The notes under the pieces: generated by a model | Told to the model about the DNA's origin: nothing | Seen by the model: the letters and a program-made list of their open reading frames with translations, nothing else | Databases searched by the model: none | Program-made: the position numbers and the translations under genes | Shown: piece by piece, positions 41,485 to 49,133 of the stretch | Layout of the letters: each line of letters starts with the position of its first letter | Numbering within the stretch: the stretch's first letter is position 1 | Assembly (NCBI RefSeq): GCF_030252345.1 | Contig: NZ_CP126980.1 | Span: 7,269,501-7,333,500, forward strand | Length of the DNA: 64,000 bases | Direction: 5' to 3' | Origin: Actinoplanes oblitus | GTDB lineage: Bacteria; Actinomycetota; Actinomycetes; Mycobacteriales; Micromonosporaceae

Positions 41485-42987
41485 CTATGCCGTCCACTGT
41501 CCGAGCGCGTCGGCGACCTCGTCGAGACGTGCCATCCGGGACGCCTTGACCAGCACCACGTCACCGGCGGCGAGGTGGTCGCGCAGCCAGCCGATGGCCG
41601 CGTCGTTGTCGGCCAGTGCTACGGCCCGCTCCCCCGCCCCGTCGGCGATCGGAGCGGCCGCCTCGCCGACCACGACGACCAGGTCGGCGGCGAGCGCGGC
41701 GTACTCCCCGATCGCGCGGTGCTCGGCCTTGCTGTCGTCGCCGAGCTCACGCATCTCGCCGAGCACGGCGATGCGCCGGCCGCCCGCGATGGCCGCCAGC
41801 GCGTCGAGAGCGGCGCGGGTCGAGTCGGGGTTGGCGTTGTAGGAGTCGTTGATCAGCGTGGCACCGCCGCTGAGGTCGCGCAGCTCCATGCGCCACTTCG
41901 ACAGCTCGGCGGTGGCCAGCGCCGCGGCCGCCGCCTCGATCGCGACACCTGCCGAAAGCCCGGCCGCGACGGCGGTCGCGGCGTTGATCGCCTGATGCGC
42001 GCCGATGAACGGCAGCGCAACCGAAACGGAGCCGCGCCCGGCCGGCAGCAGGTCCGGCGCAGCGTCGCCGCTGCCGCCGGTCGGCCCGTCCGGCGCGACC
42101 TCGCCGCCATCGGTCCGCGGCGCATCCGGCGCGGCGTCGCTCCGGCGACCGGCCTGCGGCTCATCCGGCGCGACCTCGCGGCTGCCGCGGACCCGCAGCG
42201 TGAAGGACGGGCGGCCGAGCCGGTCCAGGGTCAGACTGCGGATCTGGACGTCCGCGTCGCCGTAGCCGAAGGTCACCACCGGCCCGTCGGTCAGCGAACG
42301 CATCGCCGCCACCCGCGGATCATCGGCGTTGAGAACGGCTGTCCCGCCGGGCACCAGCCCCTGCACCAGCTCGCCCTTGGCCTTCGCGATCGCGTCCCGG
42401 GAACCGAACTCGCCGAGATGCGCCACGCCGACGTTGAGCACGACGGCGATGTCGAGCGCCACCAGATCGGTCAGCTTGGCGATGTCGCCGATGTGCCGGG
42501 CGCCCATCTCGAGAACGAGGAACCGGGTCTCCGGAGTGACCCGCAGCATGGTGATCGGCACCCCGAGCTCGTTGTTCAGCGAGCCGACCGTGGCGACGGC
42601 CGGCCCCGCCATGGCGAGCACCGCCGCCAGCATGTCCTTGGTGCTGGTCTTGCCCTGCGACCCGGTCACCCCGACCACTGTCAGCCCGTCCCGCAGGCGG
42701 CCGACGACAAATGCCGCCAGCGTCTGCAGCGCCGCCCGCGCGTCCGGCACCACCACGGTGGGCAGCTCGGTGGGCCGGGAACCGAGCACCGCGACGGCAC
42801 CCGCCCGACCGGCCTGACCGGCGAAGCCATGACCGTCGACGCGCTCACCGTCGAACGCGACGAACAGGCCGCCCGGCTGGGCCTCCCGCCCGTCCAGCAC
42901 CGCCGGAGCGGTCACCGTCACCGCGGGATCCCCCACCACGGTCCCAGCGACCACCTCGGCGATCTCCGCCAAGCTGAGCGGAATCAT
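41485..42987 (-). CDS. murF: MurF-type ligase paralogue 2 with repeat insertion
   Basis: 500 residues, about 50 longer than usual. Same motifs as paralogue 1: [13 protein letters not shown] (106-118), [24 protein letters not shown] and [18 protein letters not shown]. The extra length is a block at about residues 267-318 made of four units of 12-13 residues ([10 protein letters not shown].., DAAPDAPRT.., EVAPDGPTG.., [10 protein letters not shown]..), low in complexity and placed in a loop of the central domain. The protein is otherwise closely similar to paralogue 1, especially in the first 85 residues. The ATG overlaps the stop of a 13-residue leader ORF; VanR-type box G lies before it. Likely role: ligation of D-Ala-D-Lac onto the UDP-MurNAc-tripeptide. 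Confidence 0.92.
   Translation of the reverse strand: MIPLSLAEIAEVVAGTVVGDPAVTVTAPAVLDGREAQPGGLFVAFDGERVDGHGFAGQAGRAGAVAVLGSRPTELPTVVVPDARAALQTLAAFVVGRLRDGLTVVGVTGSQGKTSTKDMLAAVLAMAGPAVATVGSLNNELGVPITMLRVTPETRFLVLEMGARHIGDIAKLTDLVALDIAVVLNVGVAHLGEFGSRDAIAKAKGELVQGLVPGGTAVLNADDPRVAAMRSLTDGPVVTFGYGDADVQIRSLTLDRLGRPSFTLRVRGSREVAPDEPQAGRRSDAAPDAPRTDGGEVAPDGPTGGSGDAAPDLLPAGRGSVSVALPFIGAHQAINAATAVAAGLSAGVAIEAAAAALATAELSKWRMELRDLSGGATLINDSYNANPDSTRAALDALAAIAGGRRIAVLGEMRELGDDSKAEHRAIGEYAALAADLVVVVGEAAAPIADGAGERAVALADNDAAIGWLRDHLAAGDVVLVKASRMARLDEVADALGQWTA
42034..42189 (-). repeat. Tandem repeat insertion inside murF 2
   Basis: Four in-frame 36-39-bp units, each containing a GCGxCxTCG-like core on the plus strand and encoding (E/D)(V/A)APD plus a Gly/Arg-rich spacer. 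Paralogue 1 has only a short linker here, so this is an expansion specific to one copy. Confidence 0.7.
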
Positions 42988-43025
42988 GCTTCACCACCGG
43001 CGTCGACTGATTCGTGGAAGTTCAT
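42984..43025 (-). CDS. 13-residue leader ORF coupled to murF paralogue 2
   Basis: ATG at 43025, 24 nt after box G, encodes [16 protein letters not shown] overlaps the murF ATG (ATGA). It is the twin of the ORF at 34031-34072. Middle codons differ between the twins while MNFH, V, GG and the final Ala stay. The DNA around the start (ATGAACTTCCACGA) is identical. Confidence 0.65.
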   Translation of the reverse strand: MNFHESVDAGGEA

Positions 43026-43049
43026 GCCGCCCAGTCAAGGCCACCCGGT

Positions 43050-43088
43050 GTTGCCAGCATGTATGCGGTTTTCGATACGCCAACGATA
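43050..43088 (-). promoter_or_regulatory. VanR-type box G (leader-murF 2 promoter)
   Basis: Minus-strand reading TATCGTTGGCGTATCG, AAAACCG, CATACA, then TGCTGGCAAC; direct repeat perfect. CCTTGACTGG follows before the leader ATG. Confidence 0.87.
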
Positions 43089-43165
43089 GGTTACGGCGAG
43101 TAGTCCGCCTGGTACCGCTCCGGTGCCTTCGCGCAGCGAATTCCTCGGCGATCGCACCGGCAGGC

Positions 43166-43245
43166 CTCGCCCTCAGCGGCCTCGCCCTCAGCGGCCTCGT
43201 TTCAGCGGCCTCGTTTCAGCAGCCTCGCCCTCAGCGGCCTCGCCG
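43166..43245. repeat. Short tandem repeat array, 14-15-bp units
   Basis: Five and a half units: CCTCGCCCTCAGCGG twice, CCTCGTTTCAGCGG, CCTCGTTTCAGCAG, CCTCGCCCTCAGCGG, then CCTCGCC. Lies in the 298-bp gap between box G and the VanZ-like gene, which otherwise holds GC-rich duplicated words (GAGCCCCGGGGC / CAGCCCCGGGGC), a GGTGCGG/CCGCACC hairpin and the terminator below. No gene seen in the gap. Confidence 0.8.
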
Positions 43246-43329
43246 AGGTCGCGTTGAGCCCCGGGGCCGATGCACGGGGGGACATCAGCCCCGGGGCGTC
43301 CATGAGGTGCGGAAGGCCGCACCGTGAAG

Positions 43330-43352
43330 CGGCGCCCGATGATCGGGCGCCG
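43330..43352 (-). terminator. Hairpin after the VanZ-like gene
   Basis: CGGCGCCCGAT, one base, ATCGGGCGCCG: a perfect 11-bp palindrome 34 bp after the VanZ-like stop. Confidence 0.6.
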
Positions 43353-43386
43353 ACGGCGGATCGGGCGGCGAACGCCCCGCTGAGAG

Positions 43387-44073
43387 CTACTCGACAGCCA
43401 CCGAGGCACGGTGCCGCTGATCCGACCGCGTCTCCGCCGCGGTCCGCCACCAGCGGCGCGACAAGAGCCCGGCGAGCGCCGCACCGGCCGCGTTCACCAG
43501 CACGTCGTCGATCGACGAGACCCGGTCCAGCTGGAACACGTACTGCGCGGTCTCCACCAGGATCGAGCAGACCGCCCCGAGCGCCAGGATCCGTGGCAAC
43601 GACGCCAGCACCGCGAAGCGCATCGGCGCGAAGAACCCCAGCGCCGCGAAGATCAGCAGGTTGCCCCCGATCCCGATCGGCCCCATCGTGGCCAGGTCGC
43701 GCAGCGGCACCAGGCTCAGCCGGCCGGGGACGACACCGGCCCCGGGCCCCGGCATCAGGGTCAGCCACACCATGGGGACCGTCCCGTAGACCATGCCCAC
43801 CTCGGCCAGCGACGAGCGCCACGCCGACACCGCACCGGCAGCGCGCCGCCAGGTCGCCAGCGCCCATGCCAGCAGAACGGCGAACGGCAGCCCCACCAGC
43901 ATCATCAGCACCACACCGTTCTCGGTGTCGTAGCAACCGTGCCAGTGCCCGCCCAAACACCGCGGAGCGGACATCAGGAGCGGCCGCCGTACGGCGTACA
44001 CCGCGCTCATCAGCCCGAGTAGTGCCAGGCCGGCGAACACGACGCTCCGAGTACGGCGCGTGCTGTGGTTCAT
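43387..44073 (-). CDS. vanZ: VanZ-like membrane protein
   Basis: 228 residues with about five membrane segments (VVFAGLALLGLMSAVYAV, VVLMMLVGLPFAVLLAWAL, VGMVYGTVPMVWLTL, NLLIFAALGFFAPMRF, ALAGLL). The core NLLIFAALGFFAP...VETAQYVFQLDRVSSIDDVLVNAAGAALG-type pattern (here ..AAGAALAG) is that of VanZ-family proteins, which raise teicoplanin/lipoglycopeptide tolerance by an unclear mechanism. Start ATG 44073 lies 23 nt after VanR-type box F. Alternative upstream starts would run through the box and are rejected. It closes the resistance island. Confidence 0.85.
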   Translation of the reverse strand: MNHSTRRTRSVVFAGLALLGLMSAVYAVRRPLLMSAPRCLGGHWHGCYDTENGVVLMMLVGLPFAVLLAWALATWRRAAGAVSAWRSSLAEVGMVYGTVPMVWLTLMPGPGAGVVPGRLSLVPLRDLATMGPIGIGGNLLIFAALGFFAPMRFAVLASLPRILALGAVCSILVETAQYVFQLDRVSSIDDVLVNAAGAALAGLLSRRWWRTAAETRSDQRHRASVAVE

Positions 44074-44096
44074 GCCTCTATTAGAGATGGCGCGCC

Positions 44097-44135
44097 GTAG
44101 CGGCGGCGTATGAACTTTTGAATACGCCCGCGATA
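44097..44135 (-). promoter_or_regulatory. VanR-type box F (vanZ promoter)
   Basis: Minus-strand reading TATCGCGGGCGTATTC, AAAAGTT, CATACG, then CCGCCGCTAC. Second half-repeat and the terminal GGCAAC are degenerate; the ungapped fit and the 23-nt spacing to ATG still hold. Confidence 0.7.
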
Positions 44136-44227
44136 TACGGCTCACAGCGGTTCCCGGGCACTCCCGGGGAGCCGTTACGCTTCTTCTCGTGGATCACCAT
44201 CCACTCCGGCAAGCAACAGGAGGACCT

Positions 44228-44725
44228 GTGTCGCAAGCGCCCGTCTACGACATCCGGATCGCCGACCTGCACGGTAAGCCCCTGGATCTGGAACAGTTCC
44301 GCGGCACCGTCACCCTGGTCGTCAACGTCGCTTCCCGGTGCGGCCTGACCCCGCAGTACGCGGCGCTGGAGCAGCTGCACGAGCGCTACGCGGACCGGGG
44401 TTTCAGCGTGCTGGGCGTACCGTGCAACCAGTTCGGCGGTCAGGAACCGGGCACCTCCGACGAGATCGCCGAGTTCTGCAGCGCCACGTACGGCGTGACG
44501 TTCCCGATGACCGAGAAGGTCGCCGTCAACGGGGCCGACCGGCACCCGCTCTACGTGACGCTCACCGACCACCCCGACGCCGACGGCCACACCGGCGACA
44601 TCCGCTGGAACTTCGAGAAGTTCCTGGTCGGCCCGGACGGCACGGTCCGCGCCCGCTTCGCCCCGCAGACCGCGCCGGACGCCCCCGAGGTGATCACCGC
44701 AATCGAGTCGGCCCTGCCGTCCTGA
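44228..44725 (+). CDS. Glutathione peroxidase-family thiol peroxidase
   Basis: 165 residues. Thioredoxin-fold peroxidase with Cys in place of selenocysteine: NVASRCGLTPQY, CNQFGGQEPG and WNFEKFLV give the Cys-Gln-Trp-Asn set. Actinomycetes lack glutathione, so thioredoxin is the likely reductant. Start GTG 44228 has AGGAGG before it; the open frame upstream has no such site. Convergent with the cyd operon. Marks the return to ordinary chromosome. Confidence 0.92.
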   Translation: MSQAPVYDIRIADLHGKPLDLEQFRGTVTLVVNVASRCGLTPQYAALEQLHERYADRGFSVLGVPCNQFGGQEPGTSDEIAEFCSATYGVTFPMTEKVAVNGADRHPLYVTLTDHPDADGHTGDIRWNFEKFLVGPDGTVRARFAPQTAPDAPEVITAIESALPS

Positions 44726-44798
44726 TCACCCGGCCCGGCCGGATTCCCACCCGGCGCGCCACCGCCGCCCGGCCGGCCCGGCTCGGGAGCCCTCCGGG

Positions 44799-46475
44799 TC
44801 AGCCACCGGCGCCTCGCCCGGCTGCCACCGCGGCCGGGCGCTGACCCAGGTCGAGCACCTCGTCGACGCGGGGGCCGAGGTCGGTGCGGTGGGTGATGAG
44901 GAGCACCGTGCGATGACCGGCGGCGGCCAGCAGGTCGTCGAGCAGCGTGGCCGCGGTGTCGTCGTCGAGGTGCTCGGTGGGTTCGTCGAGGATGAGGACC
45001 GGGAAGTCGGCGAGCAACGCCCGGGCCAGGGCGAGCCGGCGGCGCTGGCCGCCGGACAGGTCGCGGCCGTGCTCGCCGACGAGCGTCGCCAGGCCGTCGG
45101 GCAGACCGGTGACCCAGTCGAGAAGGCGGACCTGGGCCAGCACGTCGCGCAGTTGTTCGTCGGTGGCGCCCTGGCGGCCGATGCGCAGGTTCGCCGCGAT
45201 GGTGGTGTCGAACAGGTGGGCGTCATCGGGCAGGTAGCCGACGATCTGCCGGAGCCGCTCCGGAGCGATCCGGCGCAGGTCGATGCCGTCGAGGGTGACC
45301 CGGCCGGTGGTCGGGTCGAGGAAGCGGACCAGCAGCGCCGCGACGGTGCTTTTCCCGCAGCCGCTCGGGCCGACCAGCGCCACCCGCGCGCCGGGCCGCA
45401 GCTCCAGGTCGACGTCGTGCAGCACGGCGCGGCCGGGAGTCCAGCCGGCGGTGACCGCCTCCAGACGTACGGTGTGCGGGCCGTCCGGCAGGTCCACGGG
45501 CGCGTCGGGCGCGGTGATCCGCACCGGTGTGGCGAGCACGTCGGCCAGCCGGCGCAGCGAGGCACGAGCCGCCGCGAAGTGCTGCGCCGCGGCGGGCAGG
45601 CCGGCGGCGGTCTCGAACACCGCGAGCGGGGTGAGCACGACCAGGGCGAGCAGTTCACCGGGGAGAGCGCCGGCGCGGACCGCTACCGCTCCGGCGGCCA
45701 GACCCACGAGCAGGCAGATGCCGGTGACCAGGGCGGTCACGGCCGCGGCCAGGCCGGCCATCGCGCTGGAGCGCTGTTCGGCCTGGCCCAGCCGCACGCC
45801 GGTGTCGGCGAGCCGGGTGAGGCGGGCGCCGCTCGCACCGTACGCGAGCAGGTCGGGCAGACCCTCCACCAGCTCGGTGGTGCCGATGGCGAGCTCGGCG
45901 CGCAGCGGTGCGAGCCGTCCGTCGGCGCGGCCCGCGGCGCGGGCCCGCACCGCCGGGACGACCGCGCCGACCAGCAGCAGCCCGCCGGCGAGCGCGAGTG
46001 CGGCGGGCTTCGAGTACGCGCCGACCAGCACCACCGACCCGGCTCCGACCAGAGTCGCGACGGCGTAGGGCAGCACGACCCGGGTCAGCATGTCCAGCAC
46101 CGCGTCGACATCGGCGGCCAGGCGGTGGGCGAGGTCGGCACGGCGGTAGCCGGCGAGCCCGGCCGGGGCGAGGTCGGCGAGCCGGGTGAAGACCCGTACC
46201 CGCAGCCGGCCGAGGACCCGCAGCGCGGCGTCGTGGCCGGTCAGCCGCTCGACGTAGCGCAGGACGCCGCGGCTGAGGCCGAACGCCCGCACCGCCACGA
46301 TGGCGACCATCAGGTGCAGGACCGGCGGATGCAGGGCGGCGCGCGAGATGAGCCAGGCGGAGACCGCCATGAGCCCCACCGCGGCACCGGCCGCCCCGGC
46401 ACCGGCGAGGACGGCCGGCAGCAGTCCGGCGGTGGCGGGACCGGCAGCGGCCAACAGCGGGCGAAGCCGGCTCAC
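44799..46475 (-). CDS. cydC: CydC, ABC exporter half for cytochrome bd assembly
   Basis: 558 residues. Six-helix ABC membrane domain, then nucleotide-binding domain: Walker A GPSGCGKST, signature LSGGQRRRLALARALL, Walker B VLILDEPTEHLD, H-loop THR. Pairs with CydD as the heterodimer needed for cytochrome bd assembly. GTG start overlaps the cydD stop by GTGA. Last gene of cydA-B-D-C. Confidence 0.94.
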   Translation of the reverse strand: MSRLRPLLAAAGPATAGLLPAVLAGAGAAGAAVGLMAVSAWLISRAALHPPVLHLMVAIVAVRAFGLSRGVLRYVERLTGHDAALRVLGRLRVRVFTRLADLAPAGLAGYRRADLAHRLAADVDAVLDMLTRVVLPYAVATLVGAGSVVLVGAYSKPAALALAGGLLLVGAVVPAVRARAAGRADGRLAPLRAELAIGTTELVEGLPDLLAYGASGARLTRLADTGVRLGQAEQRSSAMAGLAAAVTALVTGICLLVGLAAGAVAVRAGALPGELLALVVLTPLAVFETAAGLPAAAQHFAAARASLRRLADVLATPVRITAPDAPVDLPDGPHTVRLEAVTAGWTPGRAVLHDVDLELRPGARVALVGPSGCGKSTVAALLVRFLDPTTGRVTLDGIDLRRIAPERLRQIVGYLPDDAHLFDTTIAANLRIGRQGATDEQLRDVLAQVRLLDWVTGLPDGLATLVGEHGRDLSGGQRRRLALARALLADFPVLILDEPTEHLDDDTAATLLDDLLAAAGHRTVLLITHRTDLGPRVDEVLDLGQRPAAVAAGRGAGG

Positions 46476-48127
46476 GAGACACTCACCAGCACCGGCTGCG
46501 CCGTGAGGTCGATGACCCGGTCGGCCAGCGCGATCAACTCCGGGCGGTGGGCGGCGAGGATCACCGTACGGCCGTGGGCCAGGTGCCGGATCGCGGCCAT
46601 CACGTCGTCCGCCGTGGCGGTGTCGAGGTTGGCGGTGGGCTCGTCGAGCAGCACGACAGGCGCGTCGCGCAGGAAGGCCCGGGCCAGCGCGACCCGCTGC
46701 CGTTGCCCGGCGGACAGCCCGGCACCGTCGTCGCCCAGCACGGTGTCGTAGCCGTCGGGCAGGGCCGCGGCGAACGAGTCCACACCGGCGGATCGCGCCG
46801 CGGCGACCACATCGCGGCCGGGCGGGAGCGGAGGCGTCGCCGCGGTGCCATGGCCGAGGGCGATGTTCTCACGGATCGTGCCGGCGAACAGGTACGGTCG
46901 CTGCGGCATCCAGGCGACGCCGGTCCGCCACGCCGCCGGGTCGACAGTGGTCAGATCGACGCCGCCGACCGTGACCCGGCCGTGGTGCGGCGTGACGAAA
47001 CCGAGCAGCACGTCGAGGGCCGTCGACTTGCCGCAGCCGCTCGGCCCGGTCAGGGCGACGATCTCGCCCGGCTCGACGGTGGCGGTGAGCCGCAACGCGA
47101 CCCGTCCGCGGTACCGCACCACCACGTCGTCGAAGACGATCGTGCCGCGCGGCACCGGGCCGGTACCGGCCGCGGGCAGCGGGGTTTCGAGGATGGCGAA
47201 GGCGTCCTCCGCGGCCGCCAGCCCCTCGGCGCTGGCGTGGTAGTGAGCGCCCACCTGCCGCAACGGCAGATAGGCCTCCGGCGCCAGGATCAACACGAGC
47301 AGCGCCGTCGACAGGTCGAGATGGCCGGACACCAGGCGGAGCCCGACACCGACCGCCACCAGCGCCACCGACAGGGTGGCCAGCAGTTCCAGCACGAGCG
47401 AGGACAGGAACGCCACCCGCAGCGTCCGCATGGTGAGCCGGCGTTGCTCGGCACTGACCCGGCGGATGTTGGCGGCCTGCGCGCCGGCCCGGCCGAAGAT
47501 CTTCAGCGTGGTCAGGCCGGCGACCACGTCGAGGAAGTGGTGCGACAGACGGGTGAGCAGGCGGAACTGGCGCCGGTTGGCGGCCTCGGTGTGCAGGCCG
47601 ACCAGGGCCATGAAGACCGGGATGAGGGGCAGGGTCAGCACGATGGTCACGGTGGCGGTGAGGTCGGCCGGCAGCATCCGGGCCAGGACCACGGCGGGCA
47701 CGAGGACCGCCAGGACGAGCTGAGGGAGATAGCGCGCAAAGTAGGCGTCCAGCGCGTCGAGCCCCCGGGTGATCAACGTGGTGGCCGCCCCGGTGTCCGG
47801 TCCCCGGCCGGGGCCGAGGGCCGCGAGGTGGGCCAGCAGCCGCCCGCGCAACTCGCGCTTCACCGCGGCCGACGAGCGGGCCGCGGTCGCCTCCTGCGCC
47901 CAGGCGACGGCGGCTCGGAGGGCGACCACGGCGGCGAGCGCGACGAGTGTGGGAGTCAGGGCGCGTACGTCGGCGCCGTCCAGGAACACGGCGGTGATGC
48001 CGTGGGCCAGCAGGGTTGCCTGGCCCACGATCAGGACGGCCAGCAGCACGCCGAGCGCCACCGTGGCGGCGAGGTAGGTGCGGGTGCCGCGGGCGTACCG
48101 CAGCAGCCGCGGGTCGAGCGGCTTCAC
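46472..48127 (-). CDS. cydD: CydD, ABC exporter half for cytochrome bd assembly
   Basis: 551 residues. Membrane domain with about six helices and NBD: Walker A GPSGCGKST, signature LSAGQRQRVALARAFL, Walker B VVLLDEPTANLD, H-loop AHRPE. GTG 48127 overlaps the cydB stop (GTGA), showing coupling. Together with CydC it moves reductant or haem-related cargo across the membrane (family knowledge). Confidence 0.94.
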   Translation of the reverse strand: MKPLDPRLLRYARGTRTYLAATVALGVLLAVLIVGQATLLAHGITAVFLDGADVRALTPTLVALAAVVALRAAVAWAQEATAARSSAAVKRELRGRLLAHLAALGPGRGPDTGAATTLITRGLDALDAYFARYLPQLVLAVLVPAVVLARMLPADLTATVTIVLTLPLIPVFMALVGLHTEAANRRQFRLLTRLSHHFLDVVAGLTTLKIFGRAGAQAANIRRVSAEQRRLTMRTLRVAFLSSLVLELLATLSVALVAVGVGLRLVSGHLDLSTALLVLILAPEAYLPLRQVGAHYHASAEGLAAAEDAFAILETPLPAAGTGPVPRGTIVFDDVVVRYRGRVALRLTATVEPGEIVALTGPSGCGKSTALDVLLGFVTPHHGRVTVGGVDLTTVDPAAWRTGVAWMPQRPYLFAGTIRENIALGHGTAATPPLPPGRDVVAAARSAGVDSFAAALPDGYDTVLGDDGAGLSAGQRQRVALARAFLRDAPVVLLDEPTANLDTATADDVMAAIRHLAHGRTVILAAHRPELIALADRVIDLTAQPVLVSVS

Positions 48128-49119
48128 GCCGGGATCCGTTCGACGGTCAGCCGCTTGCGGAACACCCAGTAGGTCCAGCCCTGGTAGGCCAGCACGAGCG
48201 GGGTGAACGCGACAGCGACCCAGGTCATCACCTTGAGCGTGTACGGGGTGGACGCGGCGTTGTGGACGGTCAGGCTGTTGGCCGCCGCGACGCTGGACGG
48301 CATCACGTCCGGGAACAGCGTCACGAACAAGCCGGCCACCGCGAGCACCAGCGTCGCCCCGGTGGCCAGGAACGCCCAGCCTTCGCGCCGCGACCGGGTG
48401 GCGAAGGCGGCACCGGCCAGGGCGGCCGCGGCGGCCCCGAAGATCAGCCAACCGGTGACGTCGTGATGCGTGCGCGCGGTCCAGGCCAGGAAGCCGCCGG
48501 CCACCAGGATCGCCGGCGGGGCGAGCCGCTCGGCCAGCCGACCGGCGCGCTCACGCATCTCGCCGCCGGTCTTGAGGGCCAGGAAGACCGCGCCGTGCAG
48601 GACGAACAACGTCAGCGTGGTCAGCCCGCCGAGCAACGCGTACGGGTTGAGCAGCTCGAAGAAGCCGCCGACGTACTCGTGATCCGCGTCCAGGCGTACG
48701 CCGCGCACGATGTTGCCGAAGGCGACGCCCCAGAGGATCGCCGGTACCAGGCTGCCGCCGATGATGCAGGCGTCCCAGCGGCGCCGCCACGTGTCGTCGT
48801 CGCGCTTGCCGCGATACTCGAACGCGACGCCGCGCAGGATCAACGCGACCAGGATGATCAGCAGGGGCAGGTAGAAGCCGGAGAACAGGGTCGCGTACCA
48901 CTCGGGGAAGGCGGCGAACGTGGCACCGCCGGCGACCAGCAGCCACACCTCGTTGCCGTCCCAGACCGGGCCGATCGTATTGATCAGCAGACGGCGTTCC
49001 CGGTTGTCGCGGGCCAGCACCGGCAGCAGGATGCCGACGCCGAAGTCGAATCCCTCGAGCAGGAAGTAGCCCGCCCAGAGGACGGCGATCAGGGCGAACC
49101 AGACGGTGGTGAGTTCCAT
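48124..49119 (-). CDS. cydB: Cytochrome bd oxidase subunit II
   Basis: 331 residues, about eight helices. N-terminal signature WAGYFLLEGFDFGVGILLP and WDGNEVWLL are typical of CydB. Forms the quinol oxidase with CydA in the cytoplasmic membrane. Start ATG 49119, 14 bp after cydA. Confidence 0.96.
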   Translation of the reverse strand: MELTTVWFALIAVLWAGYFLLEGFDFGVGILLPVLARDNRERRLLINTIGPVWDGNEVWLLVAGGATFAAFPEWYATLFSGFYLPLLIILVALILRGVAFEYRGKRDDDTWRRRWDACIIGGSLVPAILWGVAFGNIVRGVRLDADHEYVGGFFELLNPYALLGGLTTLTLFVLHGAVFLALKTGGEMRERAGRLAERLAPPAILVAGGFLAWTARTHHDVTGWLIFGAAAAALAGAAFATRSRREGWAFLATGATLVLAVAGLFVTLFPDVMPSSVAAANSLTVHNAASTPYTLKVMTWVAVAFTPLVLAYQGWTYWVFRKRLTVERIPA

Positions 49120-49133
49120 GTCGGTGTTCCCGT

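Noticed and set aside
43166..43245. CRISPR array
   Set aside because: Units are directly abutting with no spacers and only 14-15 bp long; no cas gene nearby.
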